DNA of 29,461 bases from Stagnihabitans sp038231775 (GTDB lineage: Bacteria > Pseudomonadota > Alphaproteobacteria > Rhodobacterales > Rhodobacteraceae). The notes below the pieces were generated by a model, which saw nothing but the letters and a program-made list of their open reading frames with translations, was not told where the DNA came from and ran no database searches. Shown in pieces: positions 14,561-23,286 of the stretch; positions within the stretch are counted from its first letter, which is position 1, and every line of letters begins with the position of its first letter. The stretch spans positions 1-29,461 of the forward strand of contig JBBRKS010000036.1 of the NCBI GenBank assembly GCA_038231775.1, written 5' to 3'. Position numbers and translations under genes: made by a program.

Positions 14561-16225
14561 TCAGTCCAGCAACCGGCGCGCAATCACATGGGCCTGAATT
14601 TCGGCAGCGCCTTCAAAGATCGACAGGATGCGCGCATCACACAGCAGGCGGCTGGCGACATATTCCAGCGCAAACCCGTTGCCGCCGTGAATCTGCACGC
14701 CGTTGTCCGCCGCAGCCCAAGCGACCCGCGCGGCGAGCAGCTTTGACATCCCCGCCTCAAGATCACACCGCTTGCCAAGGTCTTTCTGGCGCGCCGCATG
14801 ATAGGTGATCTGGCGTGAGATTGCGATTTCCACCGCCATCATCGCCAGCTTGGCCGCCACCCTCGGGAACTCGATCAGGGGTTTGCCAAACTGGATGCGG
14901 TCGGTTGCATATTTCATCGCCGTTTCCAGCGCGGCCTGCGCCACACCAATCGCACGGGCAGCGGTCTGGATGCGCGCCGATTCAAACGTCTGCATCAACT
15001 GTTTGAAGCCTTGCCCGGTCACCCCGCCCAAAAGGTTCTCATCCTTGACCGCGAACCCGTCAAACGCCAGTTCATATTCCTTCATGCCCCGGTAGCCGAG
15101 GACCTTGATCTCTCCCCCCGTCATGCCCGGGGTCGGAAAGGGGCCATCCTCGGTGCCCGGAGTCTTTTCGGCCAGAAACATGCTCAGGCCCCGGTAATCC
15201 TTCGTCTCCGGATCGGTGCGGGCCATCAGCATCATCACATGGGCGCGTGAGGCATGGGTGATCCACGTCTTGTTGCCGGTAATCCGCCAATCTCCGCCCT
15301 CGCGCACGGCACGGGTGCGCAGGGCCCCAAGGTCTGACCCGGTGTTGGGTTCAGTAAACACCGCCGTCGGCAGAATCTCAGCACTGGCAAGCTTGGGCAA
15401 CCAATAGGCCTTTTGCGCATCCGTCCCACCGCACAGGATCAGTTCCGCCGCAATCTCACTGCGGGTGCCAAGAGAGCCTACGCCGATATAGCCGCGCGAC
15501 AACTCCTCAGACACCACGACCATCGCCGATTTCGGCAAACCAAACCCGCCATGCGCCTCGGGAATCGTCAGGCCAAAGACACCCATTTCGGCCAGCTTGG
15601 CGATCACCTCAATCGGGATCAACTCGTCGTTCAGATGCCACTGATGTGCAAAGGGGATCACCTCTTCATCGGCAAACCGGCGGAACTGGTCGCGGATCAT
15701 TTCTAGTTCATCATCAAGGCCCGAGGCGCCAAACGTCGCAGCTCCGGCCTGCGCCCGCATCAAGGCCACCAGCCGCATCTTGGCCGCATCACCCGCCGCC
15801 GCGATCAACGCCTGCGCCTCAACACCCGGCTGATACGCTGCAATCCCAAGATCACTGGCCCGGGCCACCTCATTCTGGCTCATCGCGATGCCGCCCGCGA
15901 TCTGCGCCAGATATTCACCGTAGCCCAGTTGCAGGATCAGCGCTTCCATCTCACCCAGCTTGGCCTGAGTTGATAGACCTTCGGCCCACTCGCGCAATTG
16001 AGTCAGCGCCTGCACATAGGTCGCAAGCCATGCCAGCCCATGCGCTGCATACTGATGCACATCCAGCGCCGGGCCAGAGACTTTGCCTGCGACCATCACG
16101 CGCGCCGCCAAGGCCTGACGGGCCAACGCCAGATGGGCCTGGACCTCGGCCAAAGCCGGGCCTGTCAAGGCGATCAGGCCCGACAGAACAGGCGTTGCGG
16201 GCAGGTCTTGACCATCGTGCGACAT
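14561..16225 (-). CDS. mcd: (2S)-methylsuccinyl-CoA dehydrogenase (ethylmalonyl-CoA pathway)
   Basis: A 554-residue acyl-CoA dehydrogenase that carries about 150 extra residues at the N-terminus compared with ordinary family members (about 380-390). This long form is typical of Mcd, which oxidises (2S)-methylsuccinyl-CoA to mesaconyl-CoA when acetyl-CoA is assimilated without a glyoxylate shunt. FAD-binding motifs are TAVFTEPNTGSDLGALRT and NKTWITHASRAH, and RIQFGKPLIEFPRVA is the family middle motif. SIFEGAAEIQ near the C-terminus places Glu538 where medium-chain enzymes have their catalytic Glu. The ATG at 16225 follows GAGGG. Assignment within the family rests on length and the N-terminal extension. 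It is divergent from the TSUP permease gene. Confidence 0.85.
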   Translation of the reverse strand: MSHDGQDLPATPVLSGLIALTGPALAEVQAHLALARQALAARVMVAGKVSGPALDVHQYAAHGLAWLATYVQALTQLREWAEGLSTQAKLGEMEALILQLGYGEYLAQIAGGIAMSQNEVARASDLGIAAYQPGVEAQALIAAAGDAAKMRLVALMRAQAGAATFGASGLDDELEMIRDQFRRFADEEVIPFAHQWHLNDELIPIEVIAKLAEMGVFGLTIPEAHGGFGLPKSAMVVVSEELSRGYIGVGSLGTRSEIAAELILCGGTDAQKAYWLPKLASAEILPTAVFTEPNTGSDLGALRTRAVREGGDWRITGNKTWITHASRAHVMMLMARTDPETKDYRGLSMFLAEKTPGTEDGPFPTPGMTGGEIKVLGYRGMKEYELAFDGFAVKDENLLGGVTGQGFKQLMQTFESARIQTAARAIGVAQAALETAMKYATDRIQFGKPLIEFPRVAAKLAMMAVEIAISRQITYHAARQKDLGKRCDLEAGMSKLLAARVAWAAADNGVQIHGGNGFALEYVASRLLCDARILSIFEGAAEIQAHVIARRLLD

Positions 16226-16394
16226 GACACCCTCTTGGAGTTTGCGACTTCAGCCGGGTTAAACTGTTTGCAACCGCAGCGCAATAATATTTTCCAAAAC
16301 ATGCATACTGCGCAGCAATATGACGCAGACGATTTCCCCCAAGCCGGTTTTGTTTCCCAACCCTTCAGGCTAAACCCGGCGGGTGGAGTACTTC

Positions 16395-17153
16395 ATGGCG
16401 CACCTGTCCGCCCCGGCCTTTGCGGCTGCGATGGCGATCACGCTTTTTGCGGGCTTCGTGAAAGGGGCGGTCGGTTTCGCCATGCCGATGATCATGATGG
16501 GGGCATTCTCGTCCTTCCTGCCACCCGAACTTGCCTTGGCGGGATTGATCGTTCCGACACTGATCACCAACCTGAGCCAAGCTTTCCGGCAGGGACTGGA
16601 ACCGGCCGTGCAGACCACGCAGACCTACTGGCGCATTCTGGTGGCGACGGTCGTGTTCATCATCATCTCGTCCGCCTTCGTCCACGTCATCCCGCAGCGG
16701 CTGTTCCTGTTGCTGCTGGGCCTGCCGATCACCGTATTTGCCGTGTTGCAACTCGCTGGCAAAAACCTGGCACTCAAGCTTGAACACCGCGCCCGGGCGG
16801 AATGGATTCTTGGGGCGATTGGCGGACTTTATGGCGGCGTTTCCGGTATCTGGGGCCCGCCTTTGCTGGTGTACCTGCTGTCGATCGGGGCTGATAAGCG
16901 TGAGACTGTGCGCGTGCAGGGGGTCGTCTTCCTGATCGGCGCATTTGTGCTGCTGCTGGCCCATATCCACTCTGGTGTGTTCACCGTCGAGACCGGGGCG
17001 TTTTCGCTAGCATTGGCGGTGCCCGCCCAGATCGGGCAGGTTGCGGGCACATGGGTGCAGGACCGGCTGGACCAGTCGAAAGTCCGGGCCTGGACGCAAG
17101 GACTGCTGGTGCTGACGGGCCTGAATCTGGCCCGTCTCGCCGTGGTGCACTAG
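16395..17153 (+). CDS. TSUP-family permease (TauE/SafE, sulfite/organoanion exporter type)
   Basis: A 252-residue inner-membrane protein with about eight hydrophobic helices. The two internal repeats show the family motif: GFVKGAVGFAMPMIMMG near the start and GLYGGVSGIWGPPLLVYL in the second half. The ATG at 16395 is preferred because GGAG lies 7 bases upstream; a GTG at 16383 would add four residues without a clear ribosome site. Family members move sulfite, sulfonates or other organic anions; the substrate here is unknown. It is divergent from mcd (169 bp between starts), and its stop codon overlaps the pckA stop in the palindrome CTAG. Confidence 0.88.
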   Translation: MAHLSAPAFAAAMAITLFAGFVKGAVGFAMPMIMMGAFSSFLPPELALAGLIVPTLITNLSQAFRQGLEPAVQTTQTYWRILVATVVFIIISSAFVHVIPQRLFLLLLGLPITVFAVLQLAGKNLALKLEHRARAEWILGAIGGLYGGVSGIWGPPLLVYLLSIGADKRETVRVQGVVFLIGAFVLLLAHIHSGVFTVETGAFSLALAVPAQIGQVAGTWVQDRLDQSKVRAWTQGLLVLTGLNLARLAVVH

Positions 17154-18745
17154 ATCGCGGCTGCCCTGACATCCGCGTCGATATGCGGCAGGTACTGCGC
17201 GAAGTTGGCTGAAAACATGGCCACCAGCTTGCGCGCCTGCGCGTCATAATCGGCAGTCAAACCCCATGTGCGGCGCGGGTCCAGCAGCGTATCGTCGACA
17301 CCCGGCACCGACACCGGCACGTCAAAGCCAAAGTTCGGGTCGCGGCGGAAATTGACCCCGGCCAGCGACCCATCCAATGCCGCCGCAAGCAAGGCCCGTG
17401 TCGCCTTGATCGGCATCCGCTTGCCCACACCGTAGGCGCCGCCGGTCCAGCCGGTGTTCACCAGCCAGCACGACGCGCCATATTTGGCAATCTTGTCCTC
17501 CAGCAGCTTGCCGTACACCTCTGGCCGGCGTGGCATGAAGGGTGCGCCAAAACAGGTCGAGAATGTCGGCTGCGGTTCCGTCACCCCCCGCTCGGTCCCC
17601 GCCACCTTCGAGGTGAAGCCTGACAAAAAGTGATACATCGCCTGCGCCGGGGTCAGCCGCGCAATCGGCGGCAGCACGCCAAACGCATCGCAGGTCAACA
17701 TCACCACGTGGCGCGGATGGCCGCCAAGCCCGGTGTGCGAGGCGTTTGAGATATAGTCGAGCGGATAAGCGCAGCGCGTGTTCGCCGTCAGGCTGTCATT
17801 GGCGAAATCGAGTTCCAGCGTGTCTGGATCATGCACCATGTTCTCGACCACCGTTCCAAACCGGTGCGTGGTCGCGTAAATCTCGGGCTCCGCCTCTGCC
17901 GACAGGTTGATGGTCTTGGCATAACAGCCACCCTCAAAGTTGAAGGTGCCACGGTCCGACCAGCCATGTTCATCATCGCCGATCAGGGTGCGCTGCGGGT
18001 CTGCCGACAGCGTCGTCTTGCCCGTACCCGACAGCCCGAAGAACACCGCCGTATCGACCGGGTTGCCGATGGCATGGTTGGCGCTGCAATGCATCGCCAT
18101 CACGCCCTTTTCCGGCAACAGATAGTTCAAAAGGGTAAAGACCGCTTTCTTGTTCTCACCCGCATAGGCCGTATTCGCGATCAAGATCAGCTTTTTATCA
18201 AAGTTGAGCGAAATAACCGTCTCCGTCCGGCAACCGTGACGCGCAGGATCGGCTTTGAACGAGGGGCAGTTGATCACCGTCCAATCCGGGCTGAAACTGT
18301 CCAACTCGTCGCGTGACGGCCTGCGCAGCAAATGGCGGATGAACAGCCCATGCCATGCCAGTTCTGTCACCATCCGCACATCGACGCGGTGGATCGGATC
18401 GGCCCCGGCGTACAGGTCCTGCACAAAGTAATCGCGGCCCCGCATGTGCGCCAGCATGTCGTCGTGAAGGCGGTCAAACGCCTCAACCGTCATGGGCGCG
18501 TTGTTTTCCCACCAGATTGTCCCCTCGACCGATGGCGTGCGGACCACGAACTTGTCCTTGGGCGAACGCCCGGTGAACTGCCCGGTCTCGCACAAAAACG
18601 CACCTCCAAGGCCCAGCTTACCCTCGCCGCGCTGCACAGCCGCCTCAATCAGGGCCGGTTCGATCATGTTGTAATAGACGCGCCCAAGTCCGGAAATACC
18701 CTGATCTTCCAGCCGCTTGGCCGGGTTCACGCGCCCATTTGACAT
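17150..18745 (-). CDS. pckA: Phosphoenolpyruvate carboxykinase (ATP)
   Basis: A 531-residue ATP-type PEP carboxykinase. It converts oxaloacetate and ATP to PEP and CO2, the entry step of gluconeogenesis from organic acids. The ATG at 18745 follows GGGAGC; two ATGs 15-18 bp upstream lack a ribosome site. GQFTGRSPKDKF (about 55-66) binds substrate, GLSGTGKTTLS (about 235-245) is the P-loop, LIGDDEHGW the metal site and LTCDAFGVLPP a further family signature. Length is normal. The gene is divergent from chvI with a 354-bp intergenic region containing two operator-like repeats. A pckA-chvI-chvG neighbourhood is also known from rhizobia, which supports a common carbon/envelope control locus. Confidence 0.97.
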   Translation of the reverse strand: MSNGRVNPAKRLEDQGISGLGRVYYNMIEPALIEAAVQRGEGKLGLGGAFLCETGQFTGRSPKDKFVVRTPSVEGTIWWENNAPMTVEAFDRLHDDMLAHMRGRDYFVQDLYAGADPIHRVDVRMVTELAWHGLFIRHLLRRPSRDELDSFSPDWTVINCPSFKADPARHGCRTETVISLNFDKKLILIANTAYAGENKKAVFTLLNYLLPEKGVMAMHCSANHAIGNPVDTAVFFGLSGTGKTTLSADPQRTLIGDDEHGWSDRGTFNFEGGCYAKTINLSAEAEPEIYATTHRFGTVVENMVHDPDTLELDFANDSLTANTRCAYPLDYISNASHTGLGGHPRHVVMLTCDAFGVLPPIARLTPAQAMYHFLSGFTSKVAGTERGVTEPQPTFSTCFGAPFMPRRPEVYGKLLEDKIAKYGASCWLVNTGWTGGAYGVGKRMPIKATRALLAAALDGSLAGVNFRRDPNFGFDVPVSVPGVDDTLLDPRRTWGLTADYDAQARKLVAMFSANFAQYLPHIDADVRAAAI

Positions 18746-19099
18746 TTCGCAAGCTCCCATCATCGCAAAAGCGACTTTTTTTCACATTTCAACCAAAACG
18801 GCTGCACCAGCAGCCATTTCAAACGCCCCGGGCCAACGGAACGTCCGTAGAATCGGTATAACATGCGGATTTCAAAGGGGAAAAGCGTTGATTTTCGACG
18901 TTAGCGCAACCACCCTCAGGTTAGCGCAACCAAAATGACCGATCGCACACGACTGCGGCAAATTAGTCATTTCTTCGCAAATTTCGACGCTGATAGAGAC
19001 CAAGCAGCGCGGTGATTCGCATTAGGTGTTGATTCTAAGGGCTCAAAAAAGGATCATGTGGGATAAATAAGGCAAACCGAGCAGATAAGGATAGCCAAA
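18746..19099. promoter_or_regulatory. Divergent pckA / chvI regulatory region
   Basis: This 354-bp gap must contain both promoters. Two identical 13-bp direct repeats sit at 18900-18912 and 18920-18932 (listed separately). On the minus strand TTGAAA (18870-18875) and TTCTAC (18847-18852) are 17 bp apart and could be a weak pckA promoter just downstream of those repeats. On the chvI side the sequence turns A-rich near 19046-19090 and ends with AAGGAT 7 bases before the ATG. I see no gene or terminator in it. Confidence 0.5.
18900..18932. promoter_or_regulatory. Two direct operator-like repeats, GTTAGCGCAACCA
   Basis: GTTAGCGCAACCA occurs at 18900-18912 and 18920-18932, exactly 20 bp apart (about two helical turns). 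Each copy contains GTTAGCG, the half-site of palindromic LacI-family operators of the GTTAGCGCTAAC type that I recall for central-carbon regulators such as CceR in Rhodobacter. The second half is imperfect. The position upstream of pckA fits a gluconeogenesis regulator; ChvI is an alternative. Confidence 0.5.
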
Positions 19100-19801
19100 A
19101 TGGCAAGGATCGCCCTTGTGGACGACGACAGGAACATCCTGACGTCGGTTTCGATGACGTTAGAGGCTGAAGGTTTCGAAGTTGAAACCTTCAATGACGG
19201 GCAGTCGGCACTGGATGCCTTCAACCGGCGCATGCCGGACATGGCCGTGCTGGACATCAAGATGCCCCGGATGGACGGTATGGATCTGCTGCAACGGCTG
19301 CGGACCAAGACCCAGATGCCGATCATCTTTCTGACCTCGAAAGACGATGAGATTGACGAGGTTCTGGGCCTGCGCATGGGGGCTGACGACTACGTCAAAA
19401 AGCCTTTCAGCCAGCGGCTTCTGGTCGAACGCATCCGCTCTCTTTTGCGGCGTCAGGACGCGATCCAGACCGGTGAAGTGGCCGTGACCGAAGAAACCAA
19501 GATCATGGAGCGGGGGAACCTGCGCATGGACCCCCTGCGCCATTCGGTGTCTTGGAAGGGTCTTGATGTTTCGTTGACCGTGACCGAATTCATGCTGCTG
19601 CAGGCGCTGGCCCAGCGGCCCGGCTTCGTGAAAAGCCGCGACCAGCTGATGGACGTCGCCTATGACGATCAGGTCTATGTCGATGACCGCACAATTGACA
19701 GCCACATCAAGCGGTTGCGCAAAAAGATGCGGGCGGTCGATGACACGTTTTCGGCCATCGAAACGCTGTACGGCATTGGCTACCGTTACAACGAAGAATG
19801 A
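19100..19801 (+). CDS. chvI: Two-component response regulator ChvI
   Basis: A 233-residue OmpR/PhoB-family regulator. The receiver domain (1-120) has acidic residues at 8-10, phospho-acceptor Asp52 in AVLDIKMPRMDG, Thr79 in FLTS and Lys101 in KKPF. The winged-helix DNA-binding domain (about 135-233) carries LTVTEFMLLQAL, DDRTIDSHIKRLRKKM and the terminal YGIGYRY. The KxRMDGMDLL and IDEVLGLRMGADDYVKKPFSQRLL segments are typical of ChvI. With ChvG it controls envelope and acid-stress genes in alphaproteobacteria. AAGGAT precedes the ATG. Its stop overlaps the chvG start as ATGA. Confidence 0.94.
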   Translation: MARIALVDDDRNILTSVSMTLEAEGFEVETFNDGQSALDAFNRRMPDMAVLDIKMPRMDGMDLLQRLRTKTQMPIIFLTSKDDEIDEVLGLRMGADDYVKKPFSQRLLVERIRSLLRRQDAIQTGEVAVTEETKIMERGNLRMDPLRHSVSWKGLDVSLTVTEFMLLQALAQRPGFVKSRDQLMDVAYDDQVYVDDRTIDSHIKRLRKKMRAVDDTFSAIETLYGIGYRYNEE

Positions 19802-21516
19802 CCGCGATCCCCCAGGTCAGCATGGCGCAGAAGCGCGATCCGAAGTCTGGTGACCGGACTGGAGAATTGCTTTTGGGCGATGACTGGGTTTCGCCCGAAA
19901 ACATGGCCGAGGCGTCCTTGCGCGATGTGCGCAAGCGGCGCGGTCTGGTCGCGCTGAACCATTCGCCTTTGGCGCGCAAGATCATCGTGTTCAACCTGAT
20001 GGCGCTGGTAATTCTGGTGGCCGGCGTGTTGTTCATGAACCCGTCGCGCGACAGTCTGGTGCGCCAGCGCGAACAAGGGCTTGAGAATGAGGCCAAGCTG
20101 ATCGCCAACGTGATCGAGGCGGGTCTGCCAGCTGACGGCACCGTGCAGGCGGCTGACAGCGGTGCACTGTCGCAGCGTTTACGTGATGCCACCATCGGGC
20201 CGGGGGTTGAGGTTTACCTGTTCGATCAAAACGGCACTTTGCTGGCCCGCTCGGTCGGCGCGCCCCGGGATCAGACCACGGCGGCAGGCCGCTCAACCAT
20301 CATCACGGATTTTCTGAACCTGATCTGGGACGGCATTTCCGGTATCCTGAACGGCAATCCGGCCAACACGCCCAAGGTGTCGGGCGAAGACATGGCGCGC
20401 AAACTGTTTCCGGCAGCAAAGTCTGGCGGCATCACGGTCAACATTGGTCAGGGGCCAGAGGGCGGCGCGCAATTTTCTGTCGCAACGCCCATCGTGCGCA
20501 ACGGGCTTGTGCTGGGCGTGATCGGCGTCACCTCTGCCGAGGGCGAAATCGACAGTCTGGTGCGCAATGAACGCGAACAGATCCTGCAGATGTTCGTGAT
20601 TGCCCTTTTGGTCAGCATCGGCCTGTCGCTGGTTCTGGCCTCGACCATCGCCAACCCGCTGTCCGATCTTGCCGCCGCCGCCGAAATTGGCCGTGACCGT
20701 GACCAGCGGGCCATGTCGCCCGGCAGGGTCCGCATACCCGACTTGTCGGCCCGCCCGGATGAGATTGGCCGCCTGTCGGTCGCGATGCGCGGCATGGTGA
20801 CCGCCCTGTATGACCGGATCGACGCCAACGAACAGTTCGCAGCCGACGTCAGCCATGAAATCAAGAACCCGCTCGCCAGCCTGCGCTCTGCCGTCGGATC
20901 CTTACGCATGGTCAAAAAGGAAGAGCACCGCGAAAAGCTTTTGGACGTCATCGAACATGATGTGCGACGACTTGACCGGCTGGTCAGCGACATCTCAAAC
21001 GCTTCAAGGCTTGATTCCGAACTGGTCAAGGAAGAGGAAGAAGAGTTCAACCTTCTGAAAACTCTGGTCAATCTGACAGAATACCTCGGCCAGCAGGCGC
21101 ATGAAAAAGGGGTGGAGTTCATCACCGATTTCCCGACCGACCCGATCCGCGTCACCGGGCTTGAGGCGCGTCTGGCGCAGGTCTTTGTCAATCTGATCAC
21201 CAATGCGGTTTCGTTTTGCGAACCGGGTGACGCCGTCCGGGTTTGGGCACGGCGACGTGACAACCGCGTGCTGGTGGTGGTCGAAGACACTGGCCCCGGC
21301 ATTCCCGAACAGGCGCTGACCAAGGTGTTCAAACGGTTTTCCTCTGAACGCCCGAACCGCGACTTTGGCAACCATTCCGGTCTGGGTCTGGCGATCTCCA
21401 AGCAGATCATCGAGGCGCATGGCGGCGTGATCTGGGCCGAAAACATCCGCCCGACAGAGGCTGACATCACCTCTGACCCGCTGGGTGCGCGCTTTGTCGT
21501 CGGCTTGCCGGTGTGA
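19798..21516 (+). CDS. chvG: Sensor histidine kinase ChvG
   Basis: A 572-residue membrane histidine kinase, partner of ChvI. A cytoplasmic N-terminal tail of about 60 residues precedes TM1 (about 61-80, IIVFNLMALVILVAGVLF). A periplasmic sensor domain runs to about 260, then TM2 (about 263-285, MFVIALLVSIGLSLVLAS) and a HAMP segment follow. The HisKA motif DVSHEIKNPLASL has His353. The ATPase domain shows VNLITNAVSF (N box), VEDTGPGIP (G1), FKRF (F box) and GLGLAIS (G2). In rhizobia the periplasmic protein ExoR holds ChvG inactive; no exoR is seen here. It is coupled to chvI (ATGA) and to hprK (GTGA). Confidence 0.94.
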   Translation: MTAIPQVSMAQKRDPKSGDRTGELLLGDDWVSPENMAEASLRDVRKRRGLVALNHSPLARKIIVFNLMALVILVAGVLFMNPSRDSLVRQREQGLENEAKLIANVIEAGLPADGTVQAADSGALSQRLRDATIGPGVEVYLFDQNGTLLARSVGAPRDQTTAAGRSTIITDFLNLIWDGISGILNGNPANTPKVSGEDMARKLFPAAKSGGITVNIGQGPEGGAQFSVATPIVRNGLVLGVIGVTSAEGEIDSLVRNEREQILQMFVIALLVSIGLSLVLASTIANPLSDLAAAAEIGRDRDQRAMSPGRVRIPDLSARPDEIGRLSVAMRGMVTALYDRIDANEQFAADVSHEIKNPLASLRSAVGSLRMVKKEEHREKLLDVIEHDVRRLDRLVSDISNASRLDSELVKEEEEEFNLLKTLVNLTEYLGQQAHEKGVEFITDFPTDPIRVTGLEARLAQVFVNLITNAVSFCEPGDAVRVWARRRDNRVLVVVEDTGPGIPEQALTKVFKRFSSERPNRDFGNHSGLGLAISKQIIEAHGGVIWAENIRPTEADITSDPLGARFVVGLPV

Positions 21517-21932
21517 CATCACTGACCCTGCATGCCAGTTGTGTGGCATGCCAAGGGCGCGGTCTGCTGATCCTTGGCCCATCAGGTGCTGGCAAATCTG
21601 CACTGGCTTTGCACCTGATGGCGCTTGGGGCTGCGTTGGTCTCGGATGACCAAACCGAACTGTGGGCCGAAGGTGACGCCTTGATTGCCCGCGCGCCCCA
21701 AACCCTATTCGGCCTGATCGAAGCGCGCGGCATAGGCATCCTGCGTGCCCCTGTCTTGCCACAGGCCGACGTGGTGCTGGTCGTTGACCTTGGCCAGACC
21801 GAAACCGACCGCCTGCCGCCCGAACGCCACGTCACACTGCTGGGAAAAAAGCGGCCCCTTGTGCTTGGGTCGCCCTACCCCCATTTTCCGGCCTCTATTC
21901 TGTGCTATCTGCAGAATGCGCGCGTCGCGTGA
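21513..21932 (+). CDS. hprK: HPr kinase/phosphorylase, short alphaproteobacterial form
   Basis: A 139-residue protein that corresponds only to the C-terminal catalytic domain of Gram-positive HprK (about 310 residues), the usual size in alphaproteobacteria. The P-loop GPSGAGKS is at 22-29 and LVSDDQTEL follows near 42-50. IEARGIGIL (about 69-77) matches the HprK signature that contacts HPr. It phosphorylates and dephosphorylates Ser46 of HPr. The GTG at 21513 overlaps the chvG stop (GTGA). The target HPr, with Ser46 conserved, is encoded three genes downstream, which supports the assignment. Confidence 0.93.
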   Translation: MTSLTLHASCVACQGRGLLILGPSGAGKSALALHLMALGAALVSDDQTELWAEGDALIARAPQTLFGLIEARGIGILRAPVLPQADVVLVVDLGQTETDRLPPERHVTLLGKKRPLVLGSPYPHFPASILCYLQNARVA

Positions 21933-21954
21933 CCGACGCCTTATGTTGCGGAAA

Positions 21955-22887
21955 ATGACCGAACCCGTCGAAGTGTTCAGCTTGCACAACCTTGTTCTGG
22001 TGACCGGACCTTCCGGCGCCGGACGGTCAACCGCGTTTCACGCGCTGGAGGATCTGGGGTATGAGGTGATCGACAACCTGCCGCTGTCCCTGATTCCCCG
22101 CCTGATCGACGGCCCGCCGCTCGACCGCCCGATTGCCCTTGGCCTTGACGTGCGCAACCGCGATTTCAGTGCGGCTGCCGCAATCGAACTGATCGACAGT
22201 CTGACCCGCGACCCCCGCGTCATGCTTGAGGTGCTGTATCTGGACTGCGCCCCATCGGTTCTGGTCACCCGCTACAGCCAGACCCGCCGCCGCCATCCCC
22301 TCACCGAAGCCGCAACCCCGGCGGAAGGGGTTGAGCGTGAGATTGACCTGCTGGCCCCAATCCGCGTCCGGGCCGACCACCTGATTGACACATCCGACCT
22401 GTCGCCGCATGACCTCAAGGCCGAAATCGGCCTGTGGTTCGGCCGCGGCAAAGAGGCCCGGCTGGCGATCTCTGTGCAAAGCTTCAGCTACAAGCGCGGT
22501 CTGCCGCGCGGTGTGGACATGGTGTTTGACTGCCGCTTTCTTGCGAATCCCTACTGGGTGCCTGCCTTGCGCGACAAAGACGGCCGCGATGCTGCCGTCT
22601 CAGCCCATGTCGAATCTGACCCGAATTTCGCGTCTTTCTTCCAGAAGTTGCAGGAACTCGTCGTCATGCTGCTGCCAGCACAACTGCAAGAGGGCAAGGC
22701 GCACCTGGCCATTGGCTTTGGCTGTACCGGCGGGCAACACCGCTCTGTTGCAGTTGCAGAAAAATTGGCCAAAGTGCTTGCGGAAGCGGGCTGGCAGGTG
22801 TCAAAACGTCACCGTGAACTGGAGCGGCGGGGAACCTCCCCGACGCCTGACGGAACCAGTGGCGCAACAGGGGTAGGTCGCGGGTGA
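21955..22887 (+). CDS. rapZ: RNase adapter / nucleotide-binding protein RapZ
   Basis: A 310-residue P-loop protein of the RapZ (YvcJ) family. The ATG at 21955 is favoured (GCGGA just upstream); ATG at 21943 is four codons longer, and a much longer reading frame into hprK is spurious. Walker A GPSGAGRS is at 18-25 and EVIDNLPLSLIPRL follows. The C-terminal domain has FSYKRGLPRGVDMVFDCRFLANP and GCTGGQHRSVAVAEKLA, which in E. coli RapZ bind glucosamine-6-phosphate and regulatory RNA. In alphaproteobacteria the target is not established. The last 25 residues are a Gly/Thr-rich tail. The stop overlaps the EIIA start (GTGA). Confidence 0.93.
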   Translation: MTEPVEVFSLHNLVLVTGPSGAGRSTAFHALEDLGYEVIDNLPLSLIPRLIDGPPLDRPIALGLDVRNRDFSAAAAIELIDSLTRDPRVMLEVLYLDCAPSVLVTRYSQTRRRHPLTEAATPAEGVEREIDLLAPIRVRADHLIDTSDLSPHDLKAEIGLWFGRGKEARLAISVQSFSYKRGLPRGVDMVFDCRFLANPYWVPALRDKDGRDAAVSAHVESDPNFASFFQKLQELVVMLLPAQLQEGKAHLAIGFGCTGGQHRSVAVAEKLAKVLAEAGWQVSKRHRELERRGTSPTPDGTSGATGVGRG

Positions 22888-23282
22888 TCGGAGTTGTCAT
22901 CGTAGCACACGGCGGGCTGGCCAGAGAGTATCTCTTGGCGGTTGAGCATGTTGTCGGCAAGCAGTCCGACATGCAGGCCATCTCGATTGAGGATGACTGT
23001 GACCGCGGCCTGAAACAGGCCGAGATTTGCGATGCCGCCGACGCGGTTGACCACGGTGAAGGTGTGGTGGTCGTAACCGACATGTTCGGCGGGTCGCCGT
23101 CCAACCTGTCGCTTCTGGCCTGCACGTCCGGGTCAGAGCGGCGCATTGTCTACGGCGCAAATCTGCCGATGCTGATCAAGCTGGCCAAGTGCCGCGCAAT
23201 GCCGATCAATGAAGCGGTGGCCGCCGCCCTGGACGCCGGGCGCAAGTATATCAACAGCCTTGATCTGGGCGGGGGGGCCTAG
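22884..23282 (+). CDS. PTS EIIA component, mannose family
   Basis: A 132-residue EIIA of the mannose/fructose PTS family, the subunit that takes phosphate from HPr. The phospho-acceptor is His9 in IVAHGGLA. VVVVTDMFGGSPSNLS (about 61-76) is the conserved family motif and NLPMLIKLA follows. No EIIB, EIIC or EIID is nearby, so as in other alphaproteobacteria it is likely a regulatory rather than transport component. The start is GTG 22884, overlapping the rapZ stop. It ends 4 bp before the HPr start. Confidence 0.92.
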   Translation: MIGVVIVAHGGLAREYLLAVEHVVGKQSDMQAISIEDDCDRGLKQAEICDAADAVDHGEGVVVVTDMFGGSPSNLSLLACTSGSERRIVYGANLPMLIKLAKCRAMPINEAVAAALDAGRKYINSLDLGGGA

Positions 23283-23286
23283 TTTC

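Noticed and set aside
21745..21954. N-terminal extension of RapZ into hprK
   Set aside because: The added 70 residues are hprK read in another frame and resemble no RapZ N-terminus.
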